In this document: positions 41,041 to 49,892 of the stretch, piece by piece | How the letters are laid out: the number at the start of each line of letters is the position of its first letter | Position numbering within the stretch: position 1 is the stretch's first letter | DNA from: Streptomyces sp. NBC_00271 | GTDB lineage: Bacteria > Actinomycetota > Actinomycetes > Streptomycetales > Streptomycetaceae | DNA length: 64,000 bases | Direction of reading: 5' to 3' | Assembly (NCBI RefSeq): GCF_036178845.1 | Contig: NZ_CP108070.1 | Span: 11,656,001-11,720,000 of the forward strand | Position numbers and translations under genes: made by a program | The notes under the pieces: model-generated | Seen by the model: only the letters and a program-made list of their open reading frames with translations | Databases searched by the model: none | What the model was told of the DNA's origin: nothing

Positions 41041-41634
41041 ATGACCCGTATTTTTCACACCCACAGCGACGTCCGCTCCAAGCGCCGGGGCTTCCGCCTC
41101 GCGACACTCGCCGCCTCGGCCGCGGTGATCACCGGAGGCATCGTCCTTCCGGCGTCCGCCGCGATGGCCGCCCCGATGCCCGCCGCGCATGTCGTGAGCT
41201 TCGTCCACGGCGGCGGCGCCGGCGGTGACGGCGGTGCCGGAGGCGACGGCTTCATCGGCGGCGGCGGGGGCTCCGGCGGCTCCGGCGGCGGCAGCGTCCT
41301 GGGCGTCGGCGGTGACGGAGGCAAGGGCGGCAACGGAGGCGACGGCATCCTGTCCGGCGGTGGTGGCGGTGGCGGTGGTGGCGGCGGCGACGGTGTCATC
41401 GGCGGCGACGGAGGCAGGGGCGGCGACGGCGGCACCGGCCTGTTCGGCGGCAGCGCCGGCTCCGGCGGCTCCGGCGGCGACGGTTTCATCGGCGGCAACG
41501 GAGGCAAGGGCGGCAACGGCGGCTTCGGTGTCTTCCAGGGCGGCGACGGAGGCAAGGGCGGCGCGGGCGGGCTCGGCGTCCTCTTCGGCGGCCTGGGCGG
41601 CGGCGGTGGCGCCGGCGGCGGCAGCATCTTCTGA
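41041..41634 (+). CDS. Exported glycine-rich repeat protein 1
   Basis: This 197-residue protein has a long Tat/Sec-like signal (RSKRRGFRLATLAASAAVITGGIVLPASAAMA) and then ~140 residues of GGDGG, GGNGG, GGKGG triplet-like repeats interrupted by DGFIGG, DGILSGG, TGLFGGS, FGVFQGG and LGVLFGG blocks. The composition recalls mycobacterial PGRS regions, but there is no PE domain. It is first of three neighbouring glycine-rich exported proteins. A terminator-like stem follows (41647-41681). Likely surface or matrix material; function unknown. Confidence 0.7.
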   Translation: MTRIFHTHSDVRSKRRGFRLATLAASAAVITGGIVLPASAAMAAPMPAAHVVSFVHGGGAGGDGGAGGDGFIGGGGGSGGSGGGSVLGVGGDGGKGGNGGDGILSGGGGGGGGGGGDGVIGGDGGRGGDGGTGLFGGSAGSGGSGGDGFIGGNGGKGGNGGFGVFQGGDGGKGGAGGLGVLFGGLGGGGGAGGGSIF

Positions 41635-41646
41635 CCGTTCCGCCCC

Positions 41647-41681
41647 GGTGGGGCGAAGGCCCGCACGGCCTGCGCCCCACC
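41647..41681 (+). terminator. Terminator after glycine-rich protein 1
   Basis: GGTGGGGCG (41647-41655) pairs with CGCCCCACC (41673-41681), enclosing a GGCC/GGCC inner stem. Confidence 0.6.
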
Positions 41682-41798
41682 GGACCCCTCACCCCTCACC
41701 CCTTCCCCCGCACCCCCATTGACCAGGACGCGGAGCCGGACGGCCGGCGCTGCGCCCCGCAGAACCACAACCTTGCTCAAGGAAAACGGAGAACCCCC

Positions 41799-42254
41799 AT
41801 GTCCAGAACTCGCTGGCAGCGTCCGCTCGTCCTGGCGGTGGCCTCGGTGGCCCTCGCCACCGGCACCGCGTGCGCAGCCCAGGCGGCGCCGGGCGTCACC
41901 ACAGGCATCAGCCAGATGGTCCCGGCCGACCCGTCCCACTGCGGCCATGGCGGGGAAGGCGGCAAGGGCGGGGAAGGCGGCAAGGGTGGTGAGCCCGGTC
42001 GGCCGGGGGAGCCCGGCGAGCCCGGCCGGCTCGGCTGCTTCAAGTTCGACGACCTGCCCGACAAGCCCAAGTCGGAGCTCACGGGCGTGGACAAGATACG
42101 GATCGTGCTGACCGTGGAGTCCGGGCAGGCGAAGAAGGCCGACGTCGCCAAGAAGTACAAGATCTCCGAGAAGGAGTTCGACACCTGGGACAAGCAGTTC
42201 CGCGACGGGGACTGGGCCGCGCTGATGGGTTTGAATTCCCTCTTCGGCTCCTGA
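41799..42254 (+). CDS. Exported collagen-like protein with a transposase-type HTH end
   Basis: This 151-residue protein has a signal peptide (PLVLAVASVALATGTACAAQAAP), a short GGEGGKGGEGGKGGEP tract, the collagen-like GRPGEPGEPGRLG, and then a C-terminal domain VDKIRIVLTVESGQAKKADVAKKYKISEKEFDTWDKQFRDGDW. That last part closely follows the helix-turn-helix found at the N-terminus of IS3/IS630-type transposases and their relatives. A DNA-binding-like motif on an exported protein is unusual. Neighbours are two other glycine-rich exported proteins. Reading of the HTH is by pattern. Confidence 0.65.
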   Translation: MSRTRWQRPLVLAVASVALATGTACAAQAAPGVTTGISQMVPADPSHCGHGGEGGKGGEGGKGGEPGRPGEPGEPGRLGCFKFDDLPDKPKSELTGVDKIRIVLTVESGQAKKADVAKKYKISEKEFDTWDKQFRDGDWAALMGLNSLFGS

Positions 42255-42267
42255 GGGACTTCCTCCG

Positions 42268-42296
42268 ACGCCCCGGCCCGGTGCGGGCCGGGGCGT
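42268..42296 (+). terminator. Terminator after collagen-like gene
   Basis: CGCCCCGGCCCG (42269-42280) pairs with CGGGCCGGGGCG (42284-42295). Confidence 0.75.
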
Positions 42297-42406
42297 TCCT
42301 GTCAAGCCCCGAATTCACGGGCCGTGACGGCGAGGTCCTTGGCCGGGTTTATTCGATACAGCGGAAACCGCGGTACGGAAAATAATTCTTTGGGAAGAGG
42401 AATGCC

Positions 42407-43030
42407 ATGCGTATGCGTTCTTGGAAGGTCCGTCTCGGTCTCACGGTCTCGACCGCTCTGACCGCCGGTGTGGCGGCCGGCGCGCTGGCGCCGGCCGCGA
42501 TGGCCGCGCCGGTGCCGCAGGGCCATACGGCCGTGGTGGCCGCCGCCCGGCAGCTCCCCGCCGACGGCGCCCAGCCGGGCGGCGGCAGCTGGCCGGGCGG
42601 CGGCCAGTTCGCCAGCGGTCAGTTCGTGAACGGCCAGTTCGGCAGTGGCCAGTTCGGCACCGTCAAGGTGGGCGACGGCAGCGTGCGGATCGGCGACCGG
42701 GTGTGTGCGGGCAACTGCAACGGGACCGTCAACGGGAGCAACGGCGGCCAGGGCGGGATCTGCGCCGGGCTGTGCAACGGCAGCGCCAACGGCGGCACCG
42801 GCACGACCGGCGCGCCGGGCCGCGAGGGCGGTATCGGTGGCCAGGGCGGGATCTGCGCCGGGATCTGCGGCGGCAGCGCCAACGGCGGCACCGGCGGCAC
42901 GGGCGGAGCCGCGGTGGGCACCGGCGACGGCGGCCGCGGTGGCAAGGGCGGCACCGGCGGGATCTGCCTCGGGCTCGGCTGTGAGAGCGGCGGCATGGGC
43001 GGCCGCGGCGGCACCGGCGGCGCCGGCTGA
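42407..43030 (+). CDS. Exported glycine-rich protein 3 with CxxxC repeats
   Basis: This 207-residue protein has a signal peptide (WKVRLGLTVSTALTAGVAAGALAPAAMA), a (S/N)GQF repeat block (FASGQFVNGQFGSGQFG), then glycine-rich units with paired cysteines: CAGNC, CAGLC, CAGIC and CLGLGC, each followed by NG(S/T)xNGG or related text. The regular Cys pairs suggest disulfide loops or metal sites on an otherwise flexible fibre. ATG 42407 follows GGGAAGAGGA. It is the third in the glycine-rich trio. Confidence 0.7.
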   Translation: MRMRSWKVRLGLTVSTALTAGVAAGALAPAAMAAPVPQGHTAVVAAARQLPADGAQPGGGSWPGGGQFASGQFVNGQFGSGQFGTVKVGDGSVRIGDRVCAGNCNGTVNGSNGGQGGICAGLCNGSANGGTGTTGAPGREGGIGGQGGICAGICGGSANGGTGGTGGAAVGTGDGGRGGKGGTGGICLGLGCESGGMGGRGGTGGAG

Positions 43031-43091
43031 CGTCCGCCCGCCCCCGGGGGGCCCGGCCCGCGGTGCGGCGGGAGTGGTTGCGCCCGCGGGG

Positions 43092-43200
43092 TCAGGGCGC
43101 GGACAGGCCGAGCAGGTTCGCCGCGTTGGTGTCGAGGATCATCGTGGCTTCCTCCGGGGTGAGCCCCGAGTCGGCGATGTGGTCCACGGCCGCGCGAAAC
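43092..43200 (-). pseudogene. Amidohydrolase C-terminal remnant
   Basis: On the minus strand from about 43200 the frame reads FRAAVDHIADSGLTPEEATMILDTNAANLLGLSAP then stop. This is the characteristic end of amidohydrolase-2 type metal enzymes (NAANLLGL). Nothing of the rest remains upstream; the sequence changes to unrelated DNA. Confidence 0.6.
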
Positions 43201-43459
43201 GACGGTCCAGATCGGCCGCGTCGCGTCGGCACCGGTCCCGCGCGGGGTACCCGTATCGAGCCCTGCGGTCCACAGGCGGGCGTGCACGTCGATACGCAAA
43301 GGAGCCGCCCTTCGATGGAACGCCCCGCCCAGCGGCGCGGTCCAGCCGGCGGCGGACTCGGGCCGGGGTTCCCGCAGCGCGGACGGCCCCGTGTCGTGGT
43401 CGAGTGGGTTCGTGGGCGGGGTGAGGACCGTGGCGTCGGGGCGGTAGGGAGCGAGTGCG

Positions 43460-44695
43460 GTGAGGGAGCGGATCGACTACCGGGCGCTGTTCGCCGCCAC
43501 CCCCAGCCCGTACCTGGTGCTGGGCCGCGACCTGGTGATCGTGGACGTCAACCAGGCCTACCTCCTGGCGACCGCCCGCACCCGGACGGAACTGGTCGGG
43601 CGGTACCTGTTCGACGCCTTCCCCGACAATCCCGCGGACCCGGGCGCCGACGGGGTGCGGAATCTGAGCGCCTCCCTGCACTGGGTGCTGCGTTCGAAGG
43701 AACCGGACACCATGGCGGTGCAGAAGTACGACATCCCCGTCACCGGCCGTCCGGGCGAGTTCGAGGAGCGCTGGTGGTCGCCGGTCAACACCCCGGTGCT
43801 CGGGCCGGACGGACAGGTGGAGTGGATCATCCACCGGGTGGAGGACGTGACCGAGTTCGTCCTGTCCCGCCCCCGGCTCGCGCAGAGAATCAGCGTGCTG
43901 GGCGAGCGGGAGGCGATGGAGGCCGAGCTGTATGCGCGGGCGCGCGCACTGCAGCAGCTGAACGACGAACTGCGCAAGGCACACGCCCGGGAACGCCAGG
44001 TCGCCGTCACCCTGCAGGAGGCCATGCTGCACTCGCCCGACCTGGCGGGCCACCAGGACATCGCGGTGCGCTACATGCCCGCCGCCGGGTCCCTGAACGT
44101 GTGCGGCGACTGGTACGACGTGGTCGATCTGCCCGGCGGCTTCGCCGTGGCCGTCGGCGACGTCGTCGGGCACGGCCTGGAGGCCGCCGCGACGATGGGC
44201 ATGCTCCGCAGCGCCCTGTCCGCGGCGGTCCGCGCCCTGCACGAGCCGGCCAGAGCGCTGGAGGTGCTGGGCCTGTATGCCCGCTCGGTGGAAGGGGCGC
44301 TGGCCACCACCGCGGCCGAGGCCGTCATCGACAACCGGGTCCACCGCATCCGCTACAGCAGCGCGGGCCATCTCCCGCCCGTCCTGGTGCATCCCGACGG
44401 CTCCTTCGGCCTGCTCGACCAGGCCACCGACCCCCCGCTGGGCGCCCGCCCCCGCCACGTGCCCCGCCCCCAGGCCGAGCTGCCCTACACCCCGGGAGAC
44501 ACCCTCGTGCTCTACACCGACGGGCTCATCGAACGCCGGGGAGAGGACATCGACGTCGGCCTGCGCCGGCTCACCGACACTCTCACCCGCCACACCCGTC
44601 TTGCTCCCGAACGCCTGGCCGACACGCTGCTTGCCCGCCTCGGTGTCAGCAGCGGCGGACGCGACGACGTCGCCCTGGTCGTCGTGCGCCTCTAG
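43460..44695 (+). CDS. PAS-containing PP2C/SpoIIE phosphatase
   Basis: A 411-residue protein. Residues ~5-130 form a PAS domain (DYRALFAATPSPYLVLGRDLVIVDVNQAYLLAT...WIIHRVEDVTEFV), residues ~140-180 a coiled linker, and residues ~185-411 a SpoIIE-type phosphatase: GDWYDVVDLPGGFAVAVGDVVGHGLEAAATMGMLR, LVLYTDGLIERRGEDIDVGLRRL and GRDDVALVVVRL carry the metal-binding Asp residues. It would dephosphorylate an anti-sigma-factor antagonist. GTG 43460 follows GGAGCGAG. It converges with a second, larger phosphatase. Confidence 0.9.
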   Translation: MRERIDYRALFAATPSPYLVLGRDLVIVDVNQAYLLATARTRTELVGRYLFDAFPDNPADPGADGVRNLSASLHWVLRSKEPDTMAVQKYDIPVTGRPGEFEERWWSPVNTPVLGPDGQVEWIIHRVEDVTEFVLSRPRLAQRISVLGEREAMEAELYARARALQQLNDELRKAHARERQVAVTLQEAMLHSPDLAGHQDIAVRYMPAAGSLNVCGDWYDVVDLPGGFAVAVGDVVGHGLEAAATMGMLRSALSAAVRALHEPARALEVLGLYARSVEGALATTAAEAVIDNRVHRIRYSSAGHLPPVLVHPDGSFGLLDQATDPPLGARPRHVPRPQAELPYTPGDTLVLYTDGLIERRGEDIDVGLRRLTDTLTRHTRLAPERLADTLLARLGVSSGGRDDVALVVVRL

Positions 44696-44751
44696 GCCCT
44701 GTCGTCACGTTCCCACAGGACCTGGCGGCCGCGGCCCCGTGCGGGCGGCGG

Positions 44752-47277
44752 TCAGCCGGGGGAGAGGGACTGCTCGGCCCAGACGGTCTTGCCGGTGAGG
44801 GCGTGCCGGGTGCCCCAGCGCCGGGCGAGCTGGCCGACCAGCAGCAGGCCCCGCCCGCCCTCGTCGAAGGTCCGGGCGCGCCGCATGTGCGGGGCGGTGC
44901 TGCTGGAGTCGAAGACCTCGCAGGTCAGCGTGGAGTCCTCGTGGATCAGCCGCAGCTGGATGGGCGGCCGGCCGTAGCGGATGGCGTTGGTGACCAGTTC
45001 ACTGACCGTCAGTTCGGTGATGAAGGCGGCGTCGTCCAGCCCCCAGGCGGTCAGCTGCTCGGTGGCGTGCTTGCGGGCCCGGGCGACGACGGCCGGGTCG
45101 GAGGGCAGGTCCCAGGCGGCGACCCGGTCGGCGTGCAGGGCCCGGGTGCGGGCGACGAGCAGGGCGATGTCGTCGTCGGGACGGTGGGTCAGCATGGCGG
45201 TGAGGACTCTGTCGCAGACCGTGTCGAGGGTCTTCGCGGGGCGGGCGAGGGCGGCGAACATCTTGTCCAGCGCCTCGTCGATGTCGTGGTCGCGGGCGGC
45301 GAGCAGACCGTCGGTGTAGAGGGCCAGGAGGCTGCCCTCGGGCAGTTCGGTCTCGAAGGTCTCGAACGGCAGGCCGCCCAGGCCCAGCGGCGGGCCGGCC
45401 GGGACGTCGAGGAAGCGGACGGCGCCGTCCGGGGTGACCGCGGCGGGCGGCGGGTGGCCGGCCCGGGCGAGGGCGCAGCGGCGCGAGACCGGGTCGTAGA
45501 CCGCGTACAGACAGGTGGTGCCGATGCCCCCGGCACTCTCTTCGGCGCCGTCCGTGCCGCCCTCGTCGGCGGACAGGTGCAGGACGAGGTCGTCGAGGTG
45601 GGTGAGCAGTTCGTCGGGCGGCAGGTCGACATCCGCCAGGGTGCGCACCGCGGTGCGCAGCCGGCCCATGGTGGCGGAGGCGCGGATGCCGTGGCCGACC
45701 ACGTCGCCCACGACGAGCGCCACCCGCGCACCGGACAGCGGGATGACGTCGAACCAGTCGCCGCCCACGCCGGCCCGGGTGCCGGCGGGCAGATAGCGGG
45801 TGGCGATGTCCAGGGCTCCCTGGTCGGGCAGCGTCTGCGGGAGCAGGCTGCGCTGCAGGGTCATGGTGCTGGTGTGCTCGCGGCTGTCGCGGCGGGTGGT
45901 GTGGATACTGACGGCCGCCTTGGCGGTGAGTTCCTCGGCCAGCCACAGGTCGTCCGCCTCGAAGGGCTCCGCGCGCCGGTGCCGGCCGAAGAGGGCCACG
46001 CCGAGCGTGGCGCCGTGGGCCCGCATTGGCACCACCATCACCGAGTGCGTTCCGCTGCCCAGGAGCCGGGCGGCCCCCGGGTCCTGCCGCGCCCACCGCA
46101 GGAGGTCGGGGTCGGCCGCGTCGTACAGGGCGCCGTGGCCCTGGGCCAGGCACCGGGCCACCGGTGACAGGGCCGGGTAGAGGGTCTTTGTGCCCGCCGC
46201 GGAGGCGGCGGGCACGTCGTCGAGGACCGAGCGCACCGCGGTACGGGTCGTGGCGAGGGCCCTGGCCGGGGCGGCGGGGGAGGGCTCGCCGCCGTGCCGG
46301 GGGGCGTCCAGCAGATCGACGGCGGCGAAGTCCGCGAGCCGCGGGACGGCGATGTCGGCCAGTTCCTGCGCGGTGCGCCCGCTGTCTGCGGTGGTGCCGA
46401 TGCGGGCCGAGGCCTCGCTCAGCAGGAGCATCCGCTGCCGGGCGAGATGCTCCTGGAGCCGCTGGTGCGCCGCCAGGCACACCGCGCGCACGCGCCCGGC
46501 GGGGTCCTTCAGCGGGACGAGGGAGGTCGACCAGCCGTCGTCCGCCCCGGTGCCCGCGGGGCCGGTGCCCGCCCGCAGATGCTGCGGGCCGCCGCCCTCC
46601 AGCACCCGGCGCATCTTCGCCTCGGTCTCGTCGCTCACCGGATGCGGCACGATCTCCGGCAGACGCCGCCCGCGCATCTGGTCCTCGGTGAGGGACAGCA
46701 CCTGCTCCATACCGGCGTTGGCCCGCACCAGCCGCAGGTCCGCGTCGAAGACGGCCAGGACGCAGGGCGACTGGCGAAACGCCCATTCCCCCAGCCGACC
46801 GCTCCCGGCCGCCTCGCTCCCGTACGTCCCGCTCCCGGCTGCTTCTCCTTCGGGCGGGCCGGGGGGCGCTTGTCCCTCGGGTGTGCCGGTGACGGCGGAC
46901 ACCACGAGCCACTCGGTGACGGGGCCGTCCGCCGTACGGCGGTGCGCCAGCAGTTCCCGCCGCAGCCGGCGGCCGTCGCGGTGCCGCAGTGCCACGGTGC
47001 CGCTCCACCGCTCCCGTCCGGCCGCGTCCCGCAGCGCCGCCGCGTCGGCCGTGCCGGCGTCGTCGGCGAGCAGACGGGCGGCGGGCTGTCCCACGACCTC
47101 CGAGGGCAGGTAGCCGAGCAACTGCCGGGCCCCTTCGCTCCACTCCGTCACGATGCCCCGCGCGTCGACGGCGGCGGTGGCCGTGGGAGGGGGAGTGGGA
47201 GGGACCGTGCGGGCCGGACCGGGGGAGGCGTCCGACTCGTGTGGCCGCTCACCAGGATGGGTGGGAAGTCGCTCCAT
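44752..47277 (-). CDS. PAS-PAS-GAF-SpoIIE-HATPase multidomain protein
   Basis: This 841-residue regulator has two PAS domains (about residues 30-135 and 165-280), a GAF domain (about 290-460, from LLLSEASARIGTTADSGRTAQELADIAVPRLADFAAVDL), a SpoIIE phosphatase (about 480-700: GGDWFDVIPLSGARVALVVGDVVGHGI, LALYTDGLLAARDHDID, RPDDDIALLVART) and a C-terminal anti-sigma HATPase (ITELTVSELVTNAIRYGRPPIQLRLI...DEGGRGLLLVGQLARRWG). It combines anti-sigma kinase and antagonist phosphatase in one chain. Its sensing domains point to redox, light or small-molecule input. No antagonist (STAS) or sigma gene lies beside it. Confidence 0.92.
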   Translation of the reverse strand: MERLPTHPGERPHESDASPGPARTVPPTPPPTATAAVDARGIVTEWSEGARQLLGYLPSEVVGQPAARLLADDAGTADAAALRDAAGRERWSGTVALRHRDGRRLRRELLAHRRTADGPVTEWLVVSAVTGTPEGQAPPGPPEGEAAGSGTYGSEAAGSGRLGEWAFRQSPCVLAVFDADLRLVRANAGMEQVLSLTEDQMRGRRLPEIVPHPVSDETEAKMRRVLEGGGPQHLRAGTGPAGTGADDGWSTSLVPLKDPAGRVRAVCLAAHQRLQEHLARQRMLLLSEASARIGTTADSGRTAQELADIAVPRLADFAAVDLLDAPRHGGEPSPAAPARALATTRTAVRSVLDDVPAASAAGTKTLYPALSPVARCLAQGHGALYDAADPDLLRWARQDPGAARLLGSGTHSVMVVPMRAHGATLGVALFGRHRRAEPFEADDLWLAEELTAKAAVSIHTTRRDSREHTSTMTLQRSLLPQTLPDQGALDIATRYLPAGTRAGVGGDWFDVIPLSGARVALVVGDVVGHGIRASATMGRLRTAVRTLADVDLPPDELLTHLDDLVLHLSADEGGTDGAEESAGGIGTTCLYAVYDPVSRRCALARAGHPPPAAVTPDGAVRFLDVPAGPPLGLGGLPFETFETELPEGSLLALYTDGLLAARDHDIDEALDKMFAALARPAKTLDTVCDRVLTAMLTHRPDDDIALLVARTRALHADRVAAWDLPSDPAVVARARKHATEQLTAWGLDDAAFITELTVSELVTNAIRYGRPPIQLRLIHEDSTLTCEVFDSSSTAPHMRRARTFDEGGRGLLLVGQLARRWGTRHALTGKTVWAEQSLSPG

Positions 47278-47585
47278 CGCCGCTCATCTCGCCCTTCGGG
47301 AACCTGCACGGCCGGGGGCTCTCCTGACAAGCATGATCCCGGGGGGCACGGAGCACCAACCCGGCGCCGTCACCGGGGGCGCGGCCCGCCGCCTCGTCCA
47401 TGACCGCGCCGCTGCAAACCCGCGGGGATTGCCTGTGACAGGCCTGTGACAGCCGGCGGACACCGTCATGAAGTCCCCCGGCCACTCTTTATGTAAAGCG
47501 GACAAAAAGCCTTATTCGGTCATATGTCCCCTGCTTTCAAGGGTGTGAGCAGCGACGACCGAGCCGACACGTCGGAGGAAATCCC

Positions 47586-47816
47586 ATGAGCCTCACACTC
47601 GCCACGCCGCACGCCGAAGCCCCCGTCCCCGCGCTGGCCCCCCGCGAGCAGGAGACGCTGCGACATATCGCCGCAGGGCGCACCTACCTGCAGACGGCCC
47701 GCCACATGGGGCTCTCCAAGCACACCGTCGACGCCTACCTCCGCCGTATCCGGGCCAAGCTCAACATCAACAGCACCGCCGAACTCACCCGGCTGGCCAT
47801 CTCCCTGGGCCTGTGA
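47586..47816 (+). CDS. Single-domain LuxR/GerE-type HTH protein
   Basis: This 76-residue protein is almost only a GerE helix-turn-helix: LAPREQETLRHIAAGRTYLQTARHMGLSKHTVDAYLRRIRAKLNINSTAELTRLAISLGL. There is no receiver or sensor domain, so it may act as a constitutive binder, a co-regulator, or be controlled by abundance. ATG 47586 follows CGGAGGAAATCCC, a strong Shine-Dalgarno sequence. It sits alone between the divergent phosphatase gene and convergent membrane protein genes. Confidence 0.85.
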   Translation: MSLTLATPHAEAPVPALAPREQETLRHIAAGRTYLQTARHMGLSKHTVDAYLRRIRAKLNINSTAELTRLAISLGL

Positions 47817-47971
47817 CCACCACGCTCCCGCGGCCGCGATGTGACCGCCGCGCCGCACCGCCGCTGCTCACCGGCCCGTGCCGAACTCCCCTCGGCCCGG
47901 CCCCGTCAGCAGCGGCACGCCGGCGCCGTTCCGGCACCGCCCCGGTGGCAGAAGGCCGTGCCCGGCCCGTC

Positions 47972-48718
47972 TCACATGCTTGGCCTGGCCCGGCCCGCTC
48001 GTGCGGCCTGGGACAGGGCGACCCCCGTAAACGCCACGAAGGCGACGCCGCACCCGAGCAGGCCGGTCCGCTCGGGTGCGAGGAGGTCGGCCTCGCTGTC
48101 GGAGTAGGTGCAGGTGAGGGAGGGCGGAAAGACCGTTCTTTCGATGTCCCGTACGTCGATCCGGATCAGCTTGGTGTCCGGGGGGATTGTCTTCGCGTGC
48201 AGGCACTCGTCGTAGAGCTCCGTCTGTGAGAGTTCCATCGAGGGGCCAATACCGGTCACCCAGATCATGACGGCCACCAACGGCGACCAGATCGCACCGG
48301 CCCGCACCCAGCGCGAGGCCCGCGACCTCCGCCCGATCAGGATGACGGAGAGGGCCACGACCAGAACCCCCGTGCCCGCCCACATGATCCACGTGCCCAG
48401 GACCGTGGGGTGCGACGGCCCATAAGCCCCCGAGTCGCTCCAGTAGCACGCGACGTCGGGCGGGAAGGCGTCCACGCGCACGCGCACCAGCGGGAAGTCG
48501 TTGTCGAGGGTCTTCTCGCCGCACACCTGCACGGGGTCGGTGAAGGCCAGCCCGTACACCACGGCACCCGCGTATCCGAGCACCGCCACACCCGCGCCGA
48601 TGACGGCCCAGCGGACCTGCCGGGACGGACGGCGCAGGGCCGCCCACAGAAGGTACGCAACCGATCCGGCCGCGCACAGGAAGAGACTGATCAGCGGCAC
48701 GGCGTAGAACAGCAGCAT
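47972..48718 (-). CDS. Hypothetical membrane protein (second of pair)
   Basis: This 248-residue protein has four to five predicted membrane helices (LLFYAVPLISLFLCAAGSVAYLLWAAL, WAVIGAGVAVLGYAGAVVYGLAF, IMWAGTGVLVVALSVILI, AIWSPLVAVMIWVTGIG, and a C-terminal one), with two outside loops containing Cys (QVCGEKT...VACYWSD; DECLHAK...LTCTYSD). ATG 48718 is chosen since GGAGG is 8 bp upstream; a GTG at 48724 overlaps the preceding stop. Coupled with the upstream membrane gene. No family recognised. Confidence 0.65.
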   Translation of the reverse strand: MLLFYAVPLISLFLCAAGSVAYLLWAALRRPSRQVRWAVIGAGVAVLGYAGAVVYGLAFTDPVQVCGEKTLDNDFPLVRVRVDAFPPDVACYWSDSGAYGPSHPTVLGTWIMWAGTGVLVVALSVILIGRRSRASRWVRAGAIWSPLVAVMIWVTGIGPSMELSQTELYDECLHAKTIPPDTKLIRIDVRDIERTVFPPSLTCTYSDSEADLLAPERTGLLGCGVAFVAFTGVALSQAARAGRARPSM

Positions 48719-48720
48719 GC

Positions 48721-49182
48721 TCACGGCCTCCGCGCGCGCTCGTCCGCGGACCGGGCGGAGACGGACCGGGCGGACACGGCCAGGGCCACTGCGCTGACCG
48801 TGAGGCCGGCCAGCGCCGGGTTCACGTATCCGGGGACCTCCCGGTCGTAGGTGGTCCCGTCGCTTCGATGGCACACGAACCGGACCGGTACCCACCAGAC
48901 GTGGTAGTCGTCGATCCAGTAGTCGCGTTCCTGCACGCCCGTGCGGCACGGCCGGATGGGCGAGGAATCCGCCCCGCCGTCGTCCGCCTCCAGCGCCGCG
49001 CCCGCGACGTACAGCATTCCCCAGGCGTACATCACGGCCGCGCCCGCCGCGACGACATACGCGAGACCGCGCAGCGAGCGCGCGAGCCCGCCTCTCCAGA
49101 CGCGGGCCAGTCCCCGGCCCAGGAACACCACGCCGGAGACGACCGCGACCAGGACGACCAGCAGACAGAGCAGGAAACTCAC
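48721..49182 (-). CDS. Hypothetical membrane protein (first of pair)
   Basis: This 153-residue protein has N-terminal helices LLCLLVVLVAVVSGVVFLG and LAYVVAAGAAVMYAWGMLYVAGAAL, an extracytoplasmic part with RPCRTGVQERDYWIDDYHVWWVPVRFVCHRSDGTTYDRE (two Cys, many aromatics), and a C-terminal helix. ATG 49182 is preceded by GGGGGGAGATGACG. The stop overlaps the next gene's possible GTG start, so the two are cotranscribed and may form a complex. Function unknown. Confidence 0.65.
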   Translation of the reverse strand: MSFLLCLLVVLVAVVSGVVFLGRGLARVWRGGLARSLRGLAYVVAAGAAVMYAWGMLYVAGAALEADDGGADSSPIRPCRTGVQERDYWIDDYHVWWVPVRFVCHRSDGTTYDREVPGYVNPALAGLTVSAVALAVSARSVSARSADERARRP

Positions 49183-49434
49183 GTCATCTCCCCCCGGCCC
49201 TCGTCCTCAAGACGTATGTGATCCCGCACCACACGATCCCCTCCCGTCACGGTTCCCCGGGGGCGGGGACGATCAAGGGAGGGCGGGCGGTTGCACGGGC
49301 CCGATCCGGTGGCCGGCAAGCGGCACCGTCCCGCACGCCGCGGGAGACCGCGGTCCCGTCCCGCCCGTTTTTCGTCCGACGCCGGGCCGGCGGCCGCGGC
49401 ACACGGCCCGCCATGGCTGACGGCCCCTCACAAA
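49183..49434. other. Short gene-free stretch
   Basis: Contains the promoter area of the divergent membrane pair and the eroded 5' side of the serine-hydrolase remnant. Nothing else identified. Confidence 0.4.
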
Positions 49435-49802
49435 GCCGTGCCCGCAGGCCGGTTGCCCGCACGCGCACGGTGGCCACCGGCGTCCTGCCCGACGGCACCA
49501 CCCTGATCAGCCCGGCCACACAGAAACAGCGGCTGACCACGCCTCCCACCACGATTCCGGGCACCGGGTACGGCCTGGGCATCTTCGACGTCCAGGGCTG
49601 GATCGGGCACCACGGCTCCCTGCCCGGCTACGAATCCCTGACCGTCTACCTCCCCGCGGCGCAGGCGACCCTCGTCGTCCTGTTGAACATCGACATCGAC
49701 CACAACGGCGCGGAGCCCAGCACCCTCTTCGGGGAGGCGATCACGAAGATCGTCTCCCCGGGCCACGTCTTCAACCTGCCCGCCCAGCCCGCGGCCCGCT
49801 GA
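49435..49802 (+). pseudogene. Beta-lactamase/D-Ala-D-Ala carboxypeptidase C-terminal remnant
   Basis: The frame to 49802 reads VATGVLPDGTTLISPATQKQRLTTP...GTGYGLGIFDVQGWIGHHGSLPGYESLTVYLP. This is the C-terminal third of class-C serine hydrolases (YGLG and the H-x-G of the KTG position). The nucleophile SxxK and YxN regions are absent; upstream DNA is unrelated. It lies just before a 258-bp inverted-repeat element. Confidence 0.65.
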
Positions 49803-49892
49803 CCACCCCCGCGAGGCGGCACCGGCGCGCGGGGGAGAGGAACGCGTACCGCCGCAGCCCCCGCTCCGCAGGCCCACGGGCGCGACAACTCG

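Noticed and set aside
41212..41630. CRISPR or minisatellite in the glycine-rich gene
   Set aside because: Repeats follow codon triplets GGC/GGT for Gly with conserved reading frame and signal peptide; coding repeats explain it.
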